Assembly (NCBI GenBank): GCA_017481495.1
Contig: JAFUPC010000089.1
Location: 1 to 35,008, forward strand
DNA length: 35,008 bases
DNA from: Clostridia bacterium
Lineage (GTDB): Bacteria > Bacillota > Clostridia > Oscillospirales > CAG-272
Direction of reading: 5' to 3'
In this document: piece after piece, positions 1 to 7,810 of the stretch
Layout: each line of letters starts with the position of its first letter
Numbering within the stretch: position 1 is the first letter of the stretch
Made by a program: the position numbers and the translations under genes
The notes under the pieces: model-generated
The model's input: the letters and a program-made list of their open reading frames with translations, nothing else
Database searches by the model: none
What the model was told of the DNA's origin: nothing

Positions 1-324
1 GAGCGTGGTCAGGTCCTCTGCAAGCCCGGTTCCATTCATCCCCACACTGACTTCCAGGCTCAGGTTTACGTCCTGACCGAAAAGGAAGGCGGCCGTTCCA
101 AGCCCTTCTTCTCCGGCTACAGACCGCAGTTCTACTTCCGCACCACCGACGTTACCGGTACCATCGAGCTTCCCGCTGACGTCGAAATGTGCCGCCCGGG
201 TGACAACGTCGTTATGAACGTTTCCCTCATCACCCCCATCGCAATCGAAAAGGGTCTCCGTCTCGCTATCCGTGAAGGCGGCCGTACCGTCGGTTCCGGT
301 GTCGTTATCGAAATCGTCAAGTAA
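1..324 (+). CDS. tuf: Elongation factor Tu, C-terminal part (5' end outside window)
   Basis: The first 107 codons are open from base 1 and end with TAA at 322-324. They encode the last two beta-barrel domains of EF-Tu, the GTPase that delivers aminoacyl-tRNA to the ribosome. Recognisable stretches are [11 protein letters not shown] near the start, [15 protein letters not shown] in the middle, and the typical ending [15 protein letters not shown]. The G domain and start codon are outside the window. A strong intrinsic terminator follows directly, so tuf is the last gene of its transcript, presumably the str operon. The identification is secure. Confidence 0.98.
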   Translation, partial: ERGQVLCKPGSIHPHTDFQAQVYVLTEKEGGRSKPFFSGYRPQFYFRTTDVTGTIELPADVEMCRPGDNVVMNVSLITPIAIEKGLRLAIREGGRTVGSGVVIEIVK

Positions 325-337
325 TTTTACTTGAAAA

Positions 338-371
338 TGAAAAAGAGTGATTCAGTTCACTCTTTTTCTTC
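338..371 (+). terminator. Intrinsic terminator after tuf
   Basis: An 11-bp perfect stem (340-350 with 357-367, arms AAAAAGAGTGA and TCACTCTTTTT) has a six-base loop and ends in a T-rich tract. It lies 16 bases after the tuf stop codon. Confidence 0.92.
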
Positions 372-394
372 TATTACACAAAAATTCAATATTT

Positions 395-659
395 GATATC
401 TTTGGGGCGTGGTGAAAGTCCACACCGGCAGAAGAGTTTCGCCTGGGGGCGAAACTCAGAAGAAAAATGCGGTTCCCGCATTTTCTTTGGCGCTGTTTTT
501 CAGAAAGGAAAAAGGGAGAAACCCCGCACATCTGGAAAATAACGCTTACAGTCTGCGAACACACAGTTCCTATGCTGTGTGCCGAAAAGGTGAAATTCCT
601 TTATCCGCGGGAATTCCCGCGGTGTACCGACGGTGATAGTCCGGATGAGAAAAGATAAC
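395..659 (+). ncRNA. FMN riboswitch (RFN element), enlarged
   Basis: Several conserved RFN segments are visible: GGGGCGTGGTGAAAGTCC followed by ACACCGGCAG at about 404-431, GGTGAAATTCC at 589-599, and CCGACGGTGATAGTCCGGAT at 627-646. Closing helix P1 pairs TATCTTT (397-403) with AAAGATA (651-657). The element is longer than a compact RFN. It carries extra hairpins, including a perfect 18-base palindrome at 606-623. The downstream ribU gene fits the usual regulon, in which FMN binding lowers expression. I found no convincing promoter between the tuf terminator and the aptamer. Confidence 0.93.
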
Positions 660-718
660 AGATTTGCAATGAGATGTGACGGGACAGAAGCGGATTCTGT
701 TCTCCGTCCGGTATTGTA

Positions 719-760
719 AAAAAGAGTCCCATGTCAGCATTCTGATGTGGGACTTTTGTT
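719..760 (+). terminator. Riboswitch expression-platform terminator
   Basis: AGTCCCATGTCAG (725-737) pairs fully with CTGATGTGGGACT (742-754), with two G-U pairs and a four-base loop, followed by TTTTGTT. Its place between the FMN aptamer and ribU, about 100 bases before the ribU start, fits a conditional terminator. I did not resolve the anti-terminator pairing. Confidence 0.85.
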
Positions 761-861
761 ATTTGTGGTCAAAGATAAAACATCTGACACAAAAAGATGT
801 ACTCTTTGGCAGTATCCCTGCATAAGATATCCATCACACAGGAAAGGTATGGATATATCCC

Positions 862-1455
862 ATGAAAACAGCAAGCAAAATCAACTACATCGCAAAAATT
901 GCCGTCTTGTCGGCGATCGCATTCATCATCATGCGGCTGGAGCTTCCGCTGCCGTTCATCGCGCCGACGTTTTATGAAATGGACTTCTCCGAGGTCATCG
1001 TCCTCATCGGTTCATTCGCACTCGGGCCGATGGCGGGTGTAATCATAGAACTGCTCAAAAACATCCTGAACATCTTGTTCACCGGTTCCACGACCGCATA
1101 CGTCGGGGAGCTTGCGAACTTCATGACCGGATGCGCGTTCGTTCTGCCGGCGGCGTTCCTCTACCGCTATAAAAAGGACAGACGCCACGCGGTTCTCGGT
1201 ATGGTCGCGGGAACACTTTCCCTTGCAGTGGCGGGCGGTCTCATCAATTATTTCATCATGGTGCCGCTGTATGCAAAGCTGTATATGCCGCTGGAAACCA
1301 TCATCAGCATGGCGACGGAAATTTTCCCGTCCATCGACAGCCTGTGGAAAATGATTTTGCTGTGCGTGGTGCCGTTCAATCTCATCAAAGGCATTCTCTG
1401 CTCTGTGTTGACGTTTCTTCTGTATAAACGCATTGCTGTTCTGCTGAAAAAGTAA
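862..1455 (+). CDS. ribU: Riboflavin ECF transporter S component RibU
   Basis: The 197-residue protein is very hydrophobic, with about six predicted membrane segments, the usual size for an S component of an energy-coupling factor transporter. Recognisable features are the N-terminal AKIAVLSAIAFIIM segment, the loop FYEMDFSEVIVLIGSFALGP and the GGLINYFIMVPLY helix. Such proteins bind riboflavin in the membrane and rely on a shared EcfA/EcfA'/EcfT module, which is not in this window. The ATG at 862 is preceded by AGGAAAGG at 840-847, a slightly long spacing. The upstream FMN riboswitch independently supports the substrate. A strong terminator follows. Confidence 0.93.
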   Translation: MKTASKINYIAKIAVLSAIAFIIMRLELPLPFIAPTFYEMDFSEVIVLIGSFALGPMAGVIIELLKNILNILFTGSTTAYVGELANFMTGCAFVLPAAFLYRYKKDRRHAVLGMVAGTLSLAVAGGLINYFIMVPLYAKLYMPLETIISMATEIFPSIDSLWKMILLCVVPFNLIKGILCSVLTFLLYKRIAVLLKK

Positions 1456-1462
1456 AAGAAAC

Positions 1463-1502
1463 CCTCCCATTGTCCCCGAAAGGATGGTGGGAGGATTTTT
1501 TA
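1463..1502. terminator. Bidirectional terminator between ribU and the oxidoreductase
   Basis: A 13-bp stem with G-U pairs (CCTCCCATTGTCC at 1463-1475 with GGATGGTGGGAGG at 1482-1494) is followed by ATTTTTTAT on the plus strand. On the minus strand the other flank gives TTTCTTTTA. It therefore suits both convergent genes. Confidence 0.85.
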
Positions 1503-1556
1503 TCGGCAGATGACAGAACCGCGCGATGAGGAAACCCGTGCGGTCATGCCGCTGTG

Positions 1557-2627
1557 TTATGCGAGCATATCGTCAACGTTGACCGGCAGACCGGTTTCGA
1601 TGGACTTGTTGCAGGCAAGAACGAACGCGAGGGTCTTTACTGCATCTTCGTAGGGAGAACGCACCTTGGAGCCGTCGCCTGCGATAACGCCTTCGATGAA
1701 GGTACGGTCGCAGATGAGACCGGCATCGCCGTTCTGACGGTAGACGATGGAATCGCCGGAAGCGCTTGCAACGCCGCCGTCGTTGGAGATGACAAAGCCG
1801 CCCTCTTTCTTTTCGTCCGGTGCTGCGGGCTTTTCGCCAAAGATCTCAAACTTGTCAAGAATGCGCAGATCCGCGCGCTTGTCCTTGGTGGAGAACGTGA
1901 CCTTGGAGTCGAAAGCGTTGCCGCCTGTGACATAACAGCCGGTGGAAATGGATGCGAGAACACCGCTCTTGAACTTGACGACCGTCGTGGTCAGGTCATC
2001 GGTGTCGTAGTTTGCGGGGCCGTTCTTGACAAAGCCGGTTGCATTCATCGTGAAGACGGTTTCCGGTTCGCCCATCATGTAGCGGATGATGTCGAACTGG
2101 TGAACGGTCTGCTCGACAATCTGACCGCCGGAGAGCTTCTTGTCTGCCCACCAGTCGGTGCCGGGAATGCCGCCCATACGCGCACATTCGACGTAAACGA
2201 TCTCATTTGCATCGACGAACGCACGGTTCGGCTCAACGAGGTTGGAGTAACGGCACTGGAAGCCGCAGCCGGTGATGATGTTGTTTTCCTTGATGGAATC
2301 GCGGATCTCCTTTGCGAGTGCCATGTCGAGCGCAACCGGCTTTTCGACGAAGAAGTGAATGCCGCGCTTGATCAGATTGCGTTCCACATCACCGTGGCAG
2401 TAGGGCGGGATGCAGACGAATACGATGTCCGGCTTGACGGTGTCGAGCATTTCCACATAGTCTGTGAAAACCTCCCCTGTGCCTGCCTTTGCGGCAAAGC
2501 CTTCTGCGCGTTCCTTGACGAGATCGCAGAAGCCGACCAGGTCAATGATGTCGCCGTACTGTAAGAAGTGGCCGAGGTGGTAGGTACCGATGCCGCCGCA
2601 GCCGATGATGGCAAGTTTCTTTTTCAT
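1557..2627 (-). CDS. Gfo/Idh/MocA family NAD(P)-dependent oxidoreductase
   Basis: This 356-residue protein has the family layout: an N-terminal Rossmann fold with GCGGIG at 9-14, the EKP motif at 95-97, and a C-terminal alpha/beta domain with the conserved histidine in EQTVHQFD (H176). Members oxidise or reduce cyclic polyols and sugar derivatives such as inositol or glucose-type sugars. The substrate cannot be read from the sequence. The start is fixed by a GGAGG site about 9 bases upstream. It is the third gene of a minus-strand operon, 27 bases after the solute-binding protein gene, suggesting a role in processing the same imported sugar. Confidence 0.9.
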   Translation of the reverse strand: MKKKLAIIGCGGIGTYHLGHFLQYGDIIDLVGFCDLVKERAEGFAAKAGTGEVFTDYVEMLDTVKPDIVFVCIPPYCHGDVERNLIKRGIHFFVEKPVALDMALAKEIRDSIKENNIITGCGFQCRYSNLVEPNRAFVDANEIVYVECARMGGIPGTDWWADKKLSGGQIVEQTVHQFDIIRYMMGEPETVFTMNATGFVKNGPANYDTDDLTTTVVKFKSGVLASISTGCYVTGGNAFDSKVTFSTKDKRADLRILDKFEIFGEKPAAPDEKKEGGFVISNDGGVASASGDSIVYRQNGDAGLICDRTFIEGVIAGDGSKVRSPYEDAVKTLAFVLACNKSIETGLPVNVDDMLA

Positions 2628-2654
2628 GATGTAATTCCTCCGTATATGAGAATT

Positions 2655-4160
2655 TTATTGATTTTCAAGTGTTGAGAATGCGTCCCACAGTTCATCGAGC
2701 TTCGCCTGCGCCTTGGTTTCCCATTTGACATAATTGGAAACAAAATCCGTGGATTTCAGGACAAGCGGGTCGGTGAATGCATGATAGAGCGGGACATTTT
2801 CGCAGTAATTGCCGTAAGCCAGCGGGAACACGCAGGAAACGCCGTCCCTGATGAGATCGAGCATCTGCGAGGTTGCATCGTCACGGGAATATTTGACTTT
2901 CAGCGCGGTCTCATAATAAGCGGGAAGCACGGTATCGCCGGTTGCGCGGCAGAGCGCTTCCAGAACCGCACTGACCGTGTCGAGCTTCTGACAGGTATTC
3001 GGAATGACACCGACGTTGGCAACGTCACTGCCGGGCGTCACATAGGTCTTCTGATTTTCGTCATACTTCGGATAGGGCAGAATACCGATCTCTGCTTCCA
3101 TGTCGCGGAACGAGTCAAACGAGGCGATCATCTGGCATCCGGAGAACAGCACATTGCCGGACTTGAATGCGTTGTTGTTTTCCGTCACACCGCCGAAGTC
3201 ATAGGCATTTGCGTGATAGAACAGTTCGTTTAAGAAATCCAGAACACCGACACTGCGTTCATTGTTCAGAGAAAGCACAGGATGTCCGTCCGATTCGTAG
3301 GAAAGGAATGTAAGGTCAGCGGAAATTTCAAACGGATACGCAGAACCCCATTTTCCGACATAGCCGAAGCCGTAGATGTCGCCCGCATCCTTGGTACTGT
3401 CGCCGTTGACATCGGAATAGCATTCAGAGACGTGGGAAAGCATCGTGTCATACGTCCATTTGCCGTCCAGAACGACGTCGTAAAGCAAGTCCGCATCGTC
3501 AAAGTAATCGCGGAAAATGTCCTTGTTGAAGTAGATGCACATGGACGAGCGGATCATGTCGAGATACATATCGCCGGAGAGCAGATAGGTCGTCCCATCC
3601 GTTCCGAACGAAAGCTCGGACATATATTCCCGGTTCCAGTAGTCCTGTGAGAAATCAAAATATTTGCCGTCCTCGGCGTTGAGGAAATATCCCTCCACCG
3701 ACATGGAAGCAAGCGGGAACAGAAACGAGGAGACCGCATCATACGCATCGTCGCCCGCCAGGATCGTCTGGGAGAGCGTGGAGGGGATGGAGTTCCAGTC
3801 TTCGTCGGTTTCCGAGAACGACAGCGTGACGTTGAGCAGGTCTTCCACAGCGTGGTTGCGCTTGTAAACCGCATCGGAAACGACATCGCCTGTTTCTTCC
3901 TCCGGCGTTTCGATGAGATAATCGGACGGCCCCCAGCCGTTCAGGTCAAACGAGGAGATGAAGAACCGGATTTCTTCACCGCCAAAATCGAGTTCGGCAA
4001 GCGGGTCGATCTCTTCTGTGACGGTATCCGTCACGTCGGAAGTCGCCGCGGTATCGGGTGTGCCGGTCTCATTGCCGGCGTTGGGTTCGTCCGCACAGGA
4101 GGCAAGTCCTGCGCAGATCATAAGAGAAAGCAGCAACGCTGCTGCGGTATGGGTTTTCAT
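2655..4160 (-). CDS. Extracellular solute-binding lipoprotein (sugar ABC type)
   Basis: The 501-residue product starts with a lipoprotein signal peptide, MKTHTAAALLLSLMICAG, with lipobox LASC and modified cysteine C22. An acidic, Thr-rich linker follows, then a domain resembling family 1 sugar-binding proteins of CUT1 ABC importers, with stretches such as DYWNREYMSELSF and GILPYPKYDENQ. The frame extends upstream, but the longer starts overlap the preceding gene. AAAGGA lies 12 bases before the ATG at 4160 and abuts an earlier in-frame ATG at 4172, so 4160 is preferred. No permease or ATPase gene is adjacent, so it must use a transporter encoded elsewhere. The ligand is unknown. Confidence 0.85.
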   Translation of the reverse strand: MKTHTAAALLLSLMICAGLASCADEPNAGNETGTPDTAATSDVTDTVTEEIDPLAELDFGGEEIRFFISSFDLNGWGPSDYLIETPEEETGDVVSDAVYKRNHAVEDLLNVTLSFSETDEDWNSIPSTLSQTILAGDDAYDAVSSFLFPLASMSVEGYFLNAEDGKYFDFSQDYWNREYMSELSFGTDGTTYLLSGDMYLDMIRSSMCIYFNKDIFRDYFDDADLLYDVVLDGKWTYDTMLSHVSECYSDVNGDSTKDAGDIYGFGYVGKWGSAYPFEISADLTFLSYESDGHPVLSLNNERSVGVLDFLNELFYHANAYDFGGVTENNNAFKSGNVLFSGCQMIASFDSFRDMEAEIGILPYPKYDENQKTYVTPGSDVANVGVIPNTCQKLDTVSAVLEALCRATGDTVLPAYYETALKVKYSRDDATSQMLDLIRDGVSCVFPLAYGNYCENVPLYHAFTDPLVLKSTDFVSNYVKWETKAQAKLDELWDAFSTLENQ

Positions 4161-4179
4161 TGCGGGGTTCATTCCTTTG

Positions 4180-5022
4180 TCAATTTGCATAAGCACATAT
4201 CGCGGCGACCTGATCGCGTACCATTTTGTAATATTCATCCCAAGACTGGTCAGCGATGACCTTTCCGACCTCTGCGGTCAGATAACCGTCAAAGCCGCCG
4301 GCTTTCAGACCGGGAACGACCTTGTCCCAGCGGATGTCCGCATCGGTGATGTCGCACCAGATACCGCCCTGGTTGATGGAGCCGTGATTGCGCTTGTAGC
4401 CCTTGACGTGAACCTTGTCAATGCGGCCGGAGAGCACTTCGACCCAGTGCTCGGAAGAAGAGAAGGCGTGCATATTGCCGGCATCGTAATAGATGGCATA
4501 TTCGGGGCAGTCGAGTTCATCAAGGAAATGCACCATGTCAAACGGAGAGGTAAAGAATGCGTTCCAGACGTTTTCCAGTCCCACCTTGATCTTGCATCCC
4601 TTGATCTCCGCACCGAATTCTTTCATCGCGGTGACGGAATTTTTCCAGGAAGCGAGCAGGGAGAGATTGTCGTTCATGCCGCCGGGCACGGTGAGAATGC
4701 CGGTCGCGCCGAGTGCTTCCGCACAGTAGATCTGCTTTCTGACCAGCGCCTTGACCTTTTCACGGACAGCGGGGTCGGGAGAACCCCACATTCCGGCGGT
4801 CTGGGATGTGGAGATGGAAACGACGGGCAGGTTGTACGCATCGGAGAGCTTTTTGATCTCCGCGAGATCGCCGTCGGTGGTCTCCATCGAAAGACCATGT
4901 GCGGTGCCGGGCGCATCGATGTTCAGCTCAATGCCGTCAAAGCCGGCGGCAGAGATCTGCGCAAACATCTCCGCAAAGCCGGTGTCACCTTTGACGGACC
5001 ACGCATTGATGGATGTTTTCAT
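4180..5022 (-). CDS. Sugar phosphate isomerase/epimerase-like TIM-barrel protein
   Basis: The 280-residue protein belongs to the xylose isomerase-like/AP endonuclease 2 TIM-barrel superfamily. Family landmarks are GFDGIELNI near the start, GLENVWNAFF with the metal-type glutamate, YYDAGNMHAF, DKVHVKGYK and GYLTAEVG near the end. Such proteins isomerise or epimerise sugars or keto-polyols using a divalent metal. The frame runs upstream to 5073, but a strong AAGGAGGT site lies 8 bases before the ATG at 5022. It is the first gene of the operon with the solute-binding protein and oxidoreductase, and is divergent from the AraC regulator. The exact reaction is unknown. Confidence 0.85.
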   Translation of the reverse strand: MKTSINAWSVKGDTGFAEMFAQISAAGFDGIELNIDAPGTAHGLSMETTDGDLAEIKKLSDAYNLPVVSISTSQTAGMWGSPDPAVREKVKALVRKQIYCAEALGATGILTVPGGMNDNLSLLASWKNSVTAMKEFGAEIKGCKIKVGLENVWNAFFTSPFDMVHFLDELDCPEYAIYYDAGNMHAFSSSEHWVEVLSGRIDKVHVKGYKRNHGSINQGGIWCDITDADIRWDKVVPGLKAGGFDGYLTAEVGKVIADQSWDEYYKMVRDQVAAICAYAN

Positions 5023-5073
5023 ATCGGAATACCTCCTTGGGTAAAATTTTCGGAATATTTTTCGGAAAAGCAC

Positions 5074-5102
5074 TTGCTTTTTCCCTAATAAAAGTGTATA
5101 CT
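5074..5102 (+). promoter_or_regulatory. Promoter for the AraC regulator
   Basis: TTGCTT (5074-5079) and TATACT (5097-5102) are separated by 17 bases. The start point would be near 5109, which leaves almost no leader for a GTG start at 5122 and favours translation from the ATG at 5218. Confidence 0.7.
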
Positions 5103-5121
5103 ATTTAAGGAAAAAGTACAA
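5093..5121 (-). promoter_or_regulatory. Divergent promoter for the isomerase-binding protein-oxidoreductase operon
   Basis: On the minus strand TTGTAC (5121-5116) and TACACT (5098-5093) are 17 bases apart. This -10 element overlaps the -10 of the plus-strand promoter, so the two promoters probably exclude each other. Confidence 0.55.
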
Positions 5122-5217
5122 GTGAAAATCGGAAGAAAATATGGACTTTTCGCCAATCACGGAAAGTTTTTTAATATTTTTCCCCCGGAAAACGATGCAG
5201 CGAAGGATGTTTACCCC

Positions 5218-6243
5218 ATGGACACGCAATATTACAACCGCAATCTCTTATCTCCGGCGAACAATTTCACGGACAATGCGCATCACCTCATCGTCAACTG
5301 TACGGGATGCTGTGTTCTGCCGCAGGCGTTCCGCACGGAATCCCCGCATGGACGGAATGACTATTACCTGATGTACCTGTATGCGGGAAAACTGTCGCTT
5401 CTGTCCGGAACGCGCGAAAACGGGGAAATTCTGACACTGGGCGCAGGACAGCTGTTTGTCTTCCCGCCGCATACCGCCTACCATTACGAAAACGAGGGAA
5501 ATGAGGAGATCCGCTATCTGTATGTCCATTTCACGGGATACGGTGCGGCGGGACTGCTCTCCGACTGCGCGATTCCCGTCGGGGCGGTGCGCAGGGTCGG
5601 GTTTCTTTCCGATGCCGAGGAAAAATTCCGCGCGCTGTTCCGCACGTTTCTTTTGCGAGGCCCCTGCTTTGATACGTCCGCTGCGGCACGTCTGATGGAC
5701 ATCTGCGTGATGTTTGGCCGCGCCCTCGCCGCACAGCCCGCCGAAACAGCGGAACCCCTCTCCGAGTTCGGCGGAAGCGGAACCGAAACGCCGGATGCCG
5801 CCCCTCAAGGAACCGACACCCGGCAAGGTACACAGACCGCCCGCGGTATGCAGACCGCCCGCGGTACGCAGACCGCCCGCAGTTCGCAAATTGCACGCAG
5901 TTCGCAGACTGCCCGCCGCATCTATACCTCCCTTTCCTATCTGCATGAAAATTTGTCAAAACCGCTGTCCATCGGCACGCTCGCGGCAATGGAGCATCTC
6001 GGCGTCAGCCGCTACCGCGCCCTGTTCCGCGAGGTCACCGGAATGTCCCCCGTCGCCTACATCACCGGCCTGCGTGTGCGCCGCGCGGCGGAATTATTGT
6101 CCCAGACGAACCTCCCGATGGCAGACATCGCCATGTCCGTCGGGTATGAAGACCCGCAATATTTCTCCCGCGTGTTCCGACAGGAGATGGGAGAGGCGCC
6201 GGCGTATTACAGAAAACGGTGCAGGGAGGAGGGGAGGGCGTAA
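5218..6243 (+). CDS. AraC family transcriptional regulator with repetitive linker
   Basis: The 341-residue protein has an N-terminal cupin-type sensor domain (GQLFVFPPHTAYHYENEG, YLYVHFTGY) and a C-terminal AraC DNA-binding domain over about the last 100 residues (LSIGTLAAMEHLGVSRYRALFREV, then MADIAMSVGYEDPQYFSRVFRQE). The linker contains five six-residue repeats of the form (G/S)xQTAR. The frame opens at a GTG at 5122, but GAAGGA lies about 10 bases before the ATG at 5218 and the N terminus MDTQYYNRN looks native. It is divergent from the sugar-type operon, which it probably controls in response to a sugar. Confidence 0.88.
   Translation: MDTQYYNRNLLSPANNFTDNAHHLIVNCTGCCVLPQAFRTESPHGRNDYYLMYLYAGKLSLLSGTRENGEILTLGAGQLFVFPPHTAYHYENEGNEEIRYLYVHFTGYGAAGLLSDCAIPVGAVRRVGFLSDAEEKFRALFRTFLLRGPCFDTSAAARLMDICVMFGRALAAQPAETAEPLSEFGGSGTETPDAAPQGTDTRQGTQTARGMQTARGTQTARSSQIARSSQTARRIYTSLSYLHENLSKPLSIGTLAAMEHLGVSRYRALFREVTGMSPVAYITGLRVRRAAELLSQTNLPMADIAMSVGYEDPQYFSRVFRQEMGEAPAYYRKRCREEGRA
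5827..5916 (+). repeat. Five tandem 18-bp repeats inside the AraC gene
   Basis: Consecutive 18-base units start at 5827, 5845, 5863, 5881 and 5899. The first three are nearly identical and the last two have diverged. They stay in frame and encode GTQTAR, GMQTAR, GTQTAR, SSQIAR and SSQTAR, forming the linker between the sensor and DNA-binding domains. Confidence 0.9.
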
Positions 6244-6303
6244 GCCGCAGACCCTGCCGATCCCATAAAATCCCGAATTTTTCAAAAAAATTTCCGAAAA
6301 ACC

Positions 6304-6332
6304 TTGACAAGTCCGAAAAAATGTGGTATAAT
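6304..6332 (+). promoter_or_regulatory. Promoter of tRNA-Lys
   Basis: Consensus TTGACA (6304-6309) and TATAAT (6327-6332) are separated by 17 bases and preceded by an A/T-rich UP-like tract at about 6278-6300. The -10 ends 24 bases before the mature tRNA. Confidence 0.92.
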
Positions 6333-6356
6333 AATAAAGCTATGAAACATAGCGAT

Positions 6357-6432
6357 GCCCCATTAGCTCAGATGGCAGAGCACTTGACTTTTAATCAAGG
6401 TGTCCGGAGTTCGACTCTCCGATGGAGCACCA
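6357..6432 (+). tRNA. tRNA-Lys (anticodon UUU)
   Basis: This is a 76-base cloverleaf with encoded CCA. The anticodon arm is CTTGA-CTTTTAA-TCAAG, giving anticodon TTT, and the T arm is CGGAG-TTCGACT-CTCCG. The acceptor pairs GCCCCAT with ATGGAGC, except that position 3-70 is C opposite A. A consensus promoter and a terminator flank it, so it is a single-gene transcript. Confidence 0.96.
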
Positions 6433-6435
6433 GAA

Positions 6436-6460
6436 AGCACCGCATTGCGGTGCTTTTTTA
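6436..6460 (+). terminator. Terminator after tRNA-Lys
   Basis: AGCACCGCA pairs with TGCGGTGCT at once, with almost no spacer, and is followed by T6. It starts 4 bases after the CCA end. Confidence 0.9.
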
Positions 6461-6537
6461 CTTGATACCCAAAACACCGCATAAACCGGAGTTGCTGCCT
6501 GTTCTGCGGTGTTCTTTTCGTCATAAGGTTTTATACA

Positions 6538-6573
6538 CAAAAAAACAGGGTGCAGCCCCATGTGCCGCACCCC
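6538..6573 (-). terminator. Terminator of the lysis cassette
   Basis: Read on the minus strand, GGGTGCGG (6572-6565) pairs with CTGCACCC (6555-6548) with one G-U pair, followed by a T-rich tract. It lies about 50 bases after the holin stop codon. Confidence 0.8.
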
Positions 6574-6620
6574 GAAAATATCGTGAATTTTGCTGTCCCG
6601 GTGATGATTCACCCGATTTC

Positions 6621-6941
6621 TCATTCACCTCCGCCATTGTCCCCTTTGTCCGTTTTCTTCCCTGTCAGACGTTCCAGAAGAGAATATCCGCCGTTTGCCG
6701 CCAGTGCGGTCACAGCCGCATTGAACAGAATCAGCACCGCCGCGGAAGCATCCAGCGTTCCAGAAAAATATGCCGCCGGAAACATCACGCACAGCGCGAC
6801 CATATAGCTCCAGACCTGTGTCGGAAGCGACTTGACAATGGGCAGATTCTTCGTCAGCTGCGTCAGAATCAGCACCATCACCAGAGTCCCCGTGTAGGTG
6901 GAAAGATTTTCCCAGTTTACAAATGCAAGATCAAGCTCCAT
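6621..6941 (-). CDS. Phage-type holin
   Basis: The 106-residue protein has an N-terminal amphipathic stretch, two or three hydrophobic segments (TLVMVLILTQL, WSYMVALCVMFPAAYF, AAVLILFNAAVTALAA) and a short charged C-terminal tail (TGKKTDKGDN). Holins form membrane lesions that let an endolysin reach the wall. A GAAAGGAG site 8 bases before the ATG at 6941 fixes the start, although the frame opens slightly upstream. It directly follows the GH25 lysozyme gene, which supports the assignment. It could also serve non-lytic protein export. Confidence 0.75.
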   Translation of the reverse strand: MELDLAFVNWENLSTYTGTLVMVLILTQLTKNLPIVKSLPTQVWSYMVALCVMFPAAYFSGTLDASAAVLILFNAAVTALAANGGYSLLERLTGKKTDKGDNGGGE

Positions 6942-6955
6942 AACAATTGCTCCTT

Positions 6956-7810
6956 TCACTTTGTCGTTTTCATCGCCCGGTACAGCTTACGGAACAGATC
7001 CGCGCTCCAGGTGTATTTTTCAAGATATGTCCGTGTCACTCCGGAAAGACCGGCGATCCGGCAGACCTCCGCGGCGTAATCCGGTTCTTCGGCGACATTT
7101 TCCGCCTTATCATCGGAAAACGTTTCCGCCTTATCGACGGACATTTCCGTCCTACCGACGGAAAGCGACGAAAACCATGTCCCGTCCGCGAAATCCGCAT
7201 CGACCGCGGCAGATACCCCGTCCGAGGAGGCGGAGATCCCGTTCACCGTCTCCCGTCCCCATTGCCAGATGCGCAGATTCGGATAGGCGGAGGATGCCGG
7301 AAGACGGTTTTTATCCCGCCAGAGCGCCAGCCACAGACCATATTCCGAAAGGTTTCCGAGCCGATAGGTAAGAAAATCGGGATTTGTGTAGACCATGCAG
7401 TCAAACCCCGCCCGTTTCACCACCCCGCAGAACGCGCGGACAATCGCGGTCAGCGCATCTCGGTCGCTGGGCAGACGGCTGTCCTCCACATCCACCGCCG
7501 CACCGAGCGGGAGACGGTCGGCATACGGTTTTATGACGGACAGAAAATATTCCGCTTCTTTGACCGCTTCCGCCGCCGTTTGCGCCGTCAGATAATGATA
7601 TGCCCCGCAGAGAACTCCGGCAGACGATGCCCCGCGCACGTTCGATAAAAACGTGCTGTCGCGGAACAGATACAGGGAGGCATTCGTTACACTGCGCCCC
7701 TGGGATGCTTTCAGCATCGCAAACCGAATGCCCGATGCCCGCACCTTTGTCCATTCAATGCTTCCCTGATAAACGGAAACGTCAATTCCGCGTATCGTTG
7801 TATCAATCAA
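6956..7810 (-). CDS. GH25 family lysozyme (endolysin)
   Basis: The product of about 284 residues begins with the GH25 signature GIDVSVYQGSIEW. It continues with FAMLKASQG, the catalytic-type acidic motif AAVDVED, CMVYTNPDFL and LWLALWRDK, ending the barrel at RIWQWG. Such muramidases cut the MurNAc-GlcNAc bond of peptidoglycan. After an Asp/Lys-rich repetitive linker (DKAETFSDDKAENV) there is a small C-terminal region, perhaps wall binding. A GTG at 7816 is only one base from the GAGGGGG site, whereas the TTG at 7810 is seven bases away, so I prefer TTG. It overlaps the end of the upstream gene. No signal peptide is seen, consistent with holin-dependent release. Confidence 0.88.
   Translation of the reverse strand: MIDTTIRGIDVSVYQGSIEWTKVRASGIRFAMLKASQGRSVTNASLYLFRDSTFLSNVRGASSAGVLCGAYHYLTAQTAAEAVKEAEYFLSVIKPYADRLPLGAAVDVEDSRLPSDRDALTAIVRAFCGVVKRAGFDCMVYTNPDFLTYRLGNLSEYGLWLALWRDKNRLPASSAYPNLRIWQWGRETVNGISASSDGVSAAVDADFADGTWFSSLSVGRTEMSVDKAETFSDDKAENVAEEPDYAAEVCRIAGLSGVTRTYLEKYTWSADLFRKLYRAMKTTK

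Noticed and set aside
1554..2564. A 336-codon plus-strand frame
   Set aside because: It is opposite the Gfo/Idh oxidoreductase and has no recognisable domain or ribosome site. Similar shadows at 3958-5088 and 24361-25428 were rejected for the same reason.
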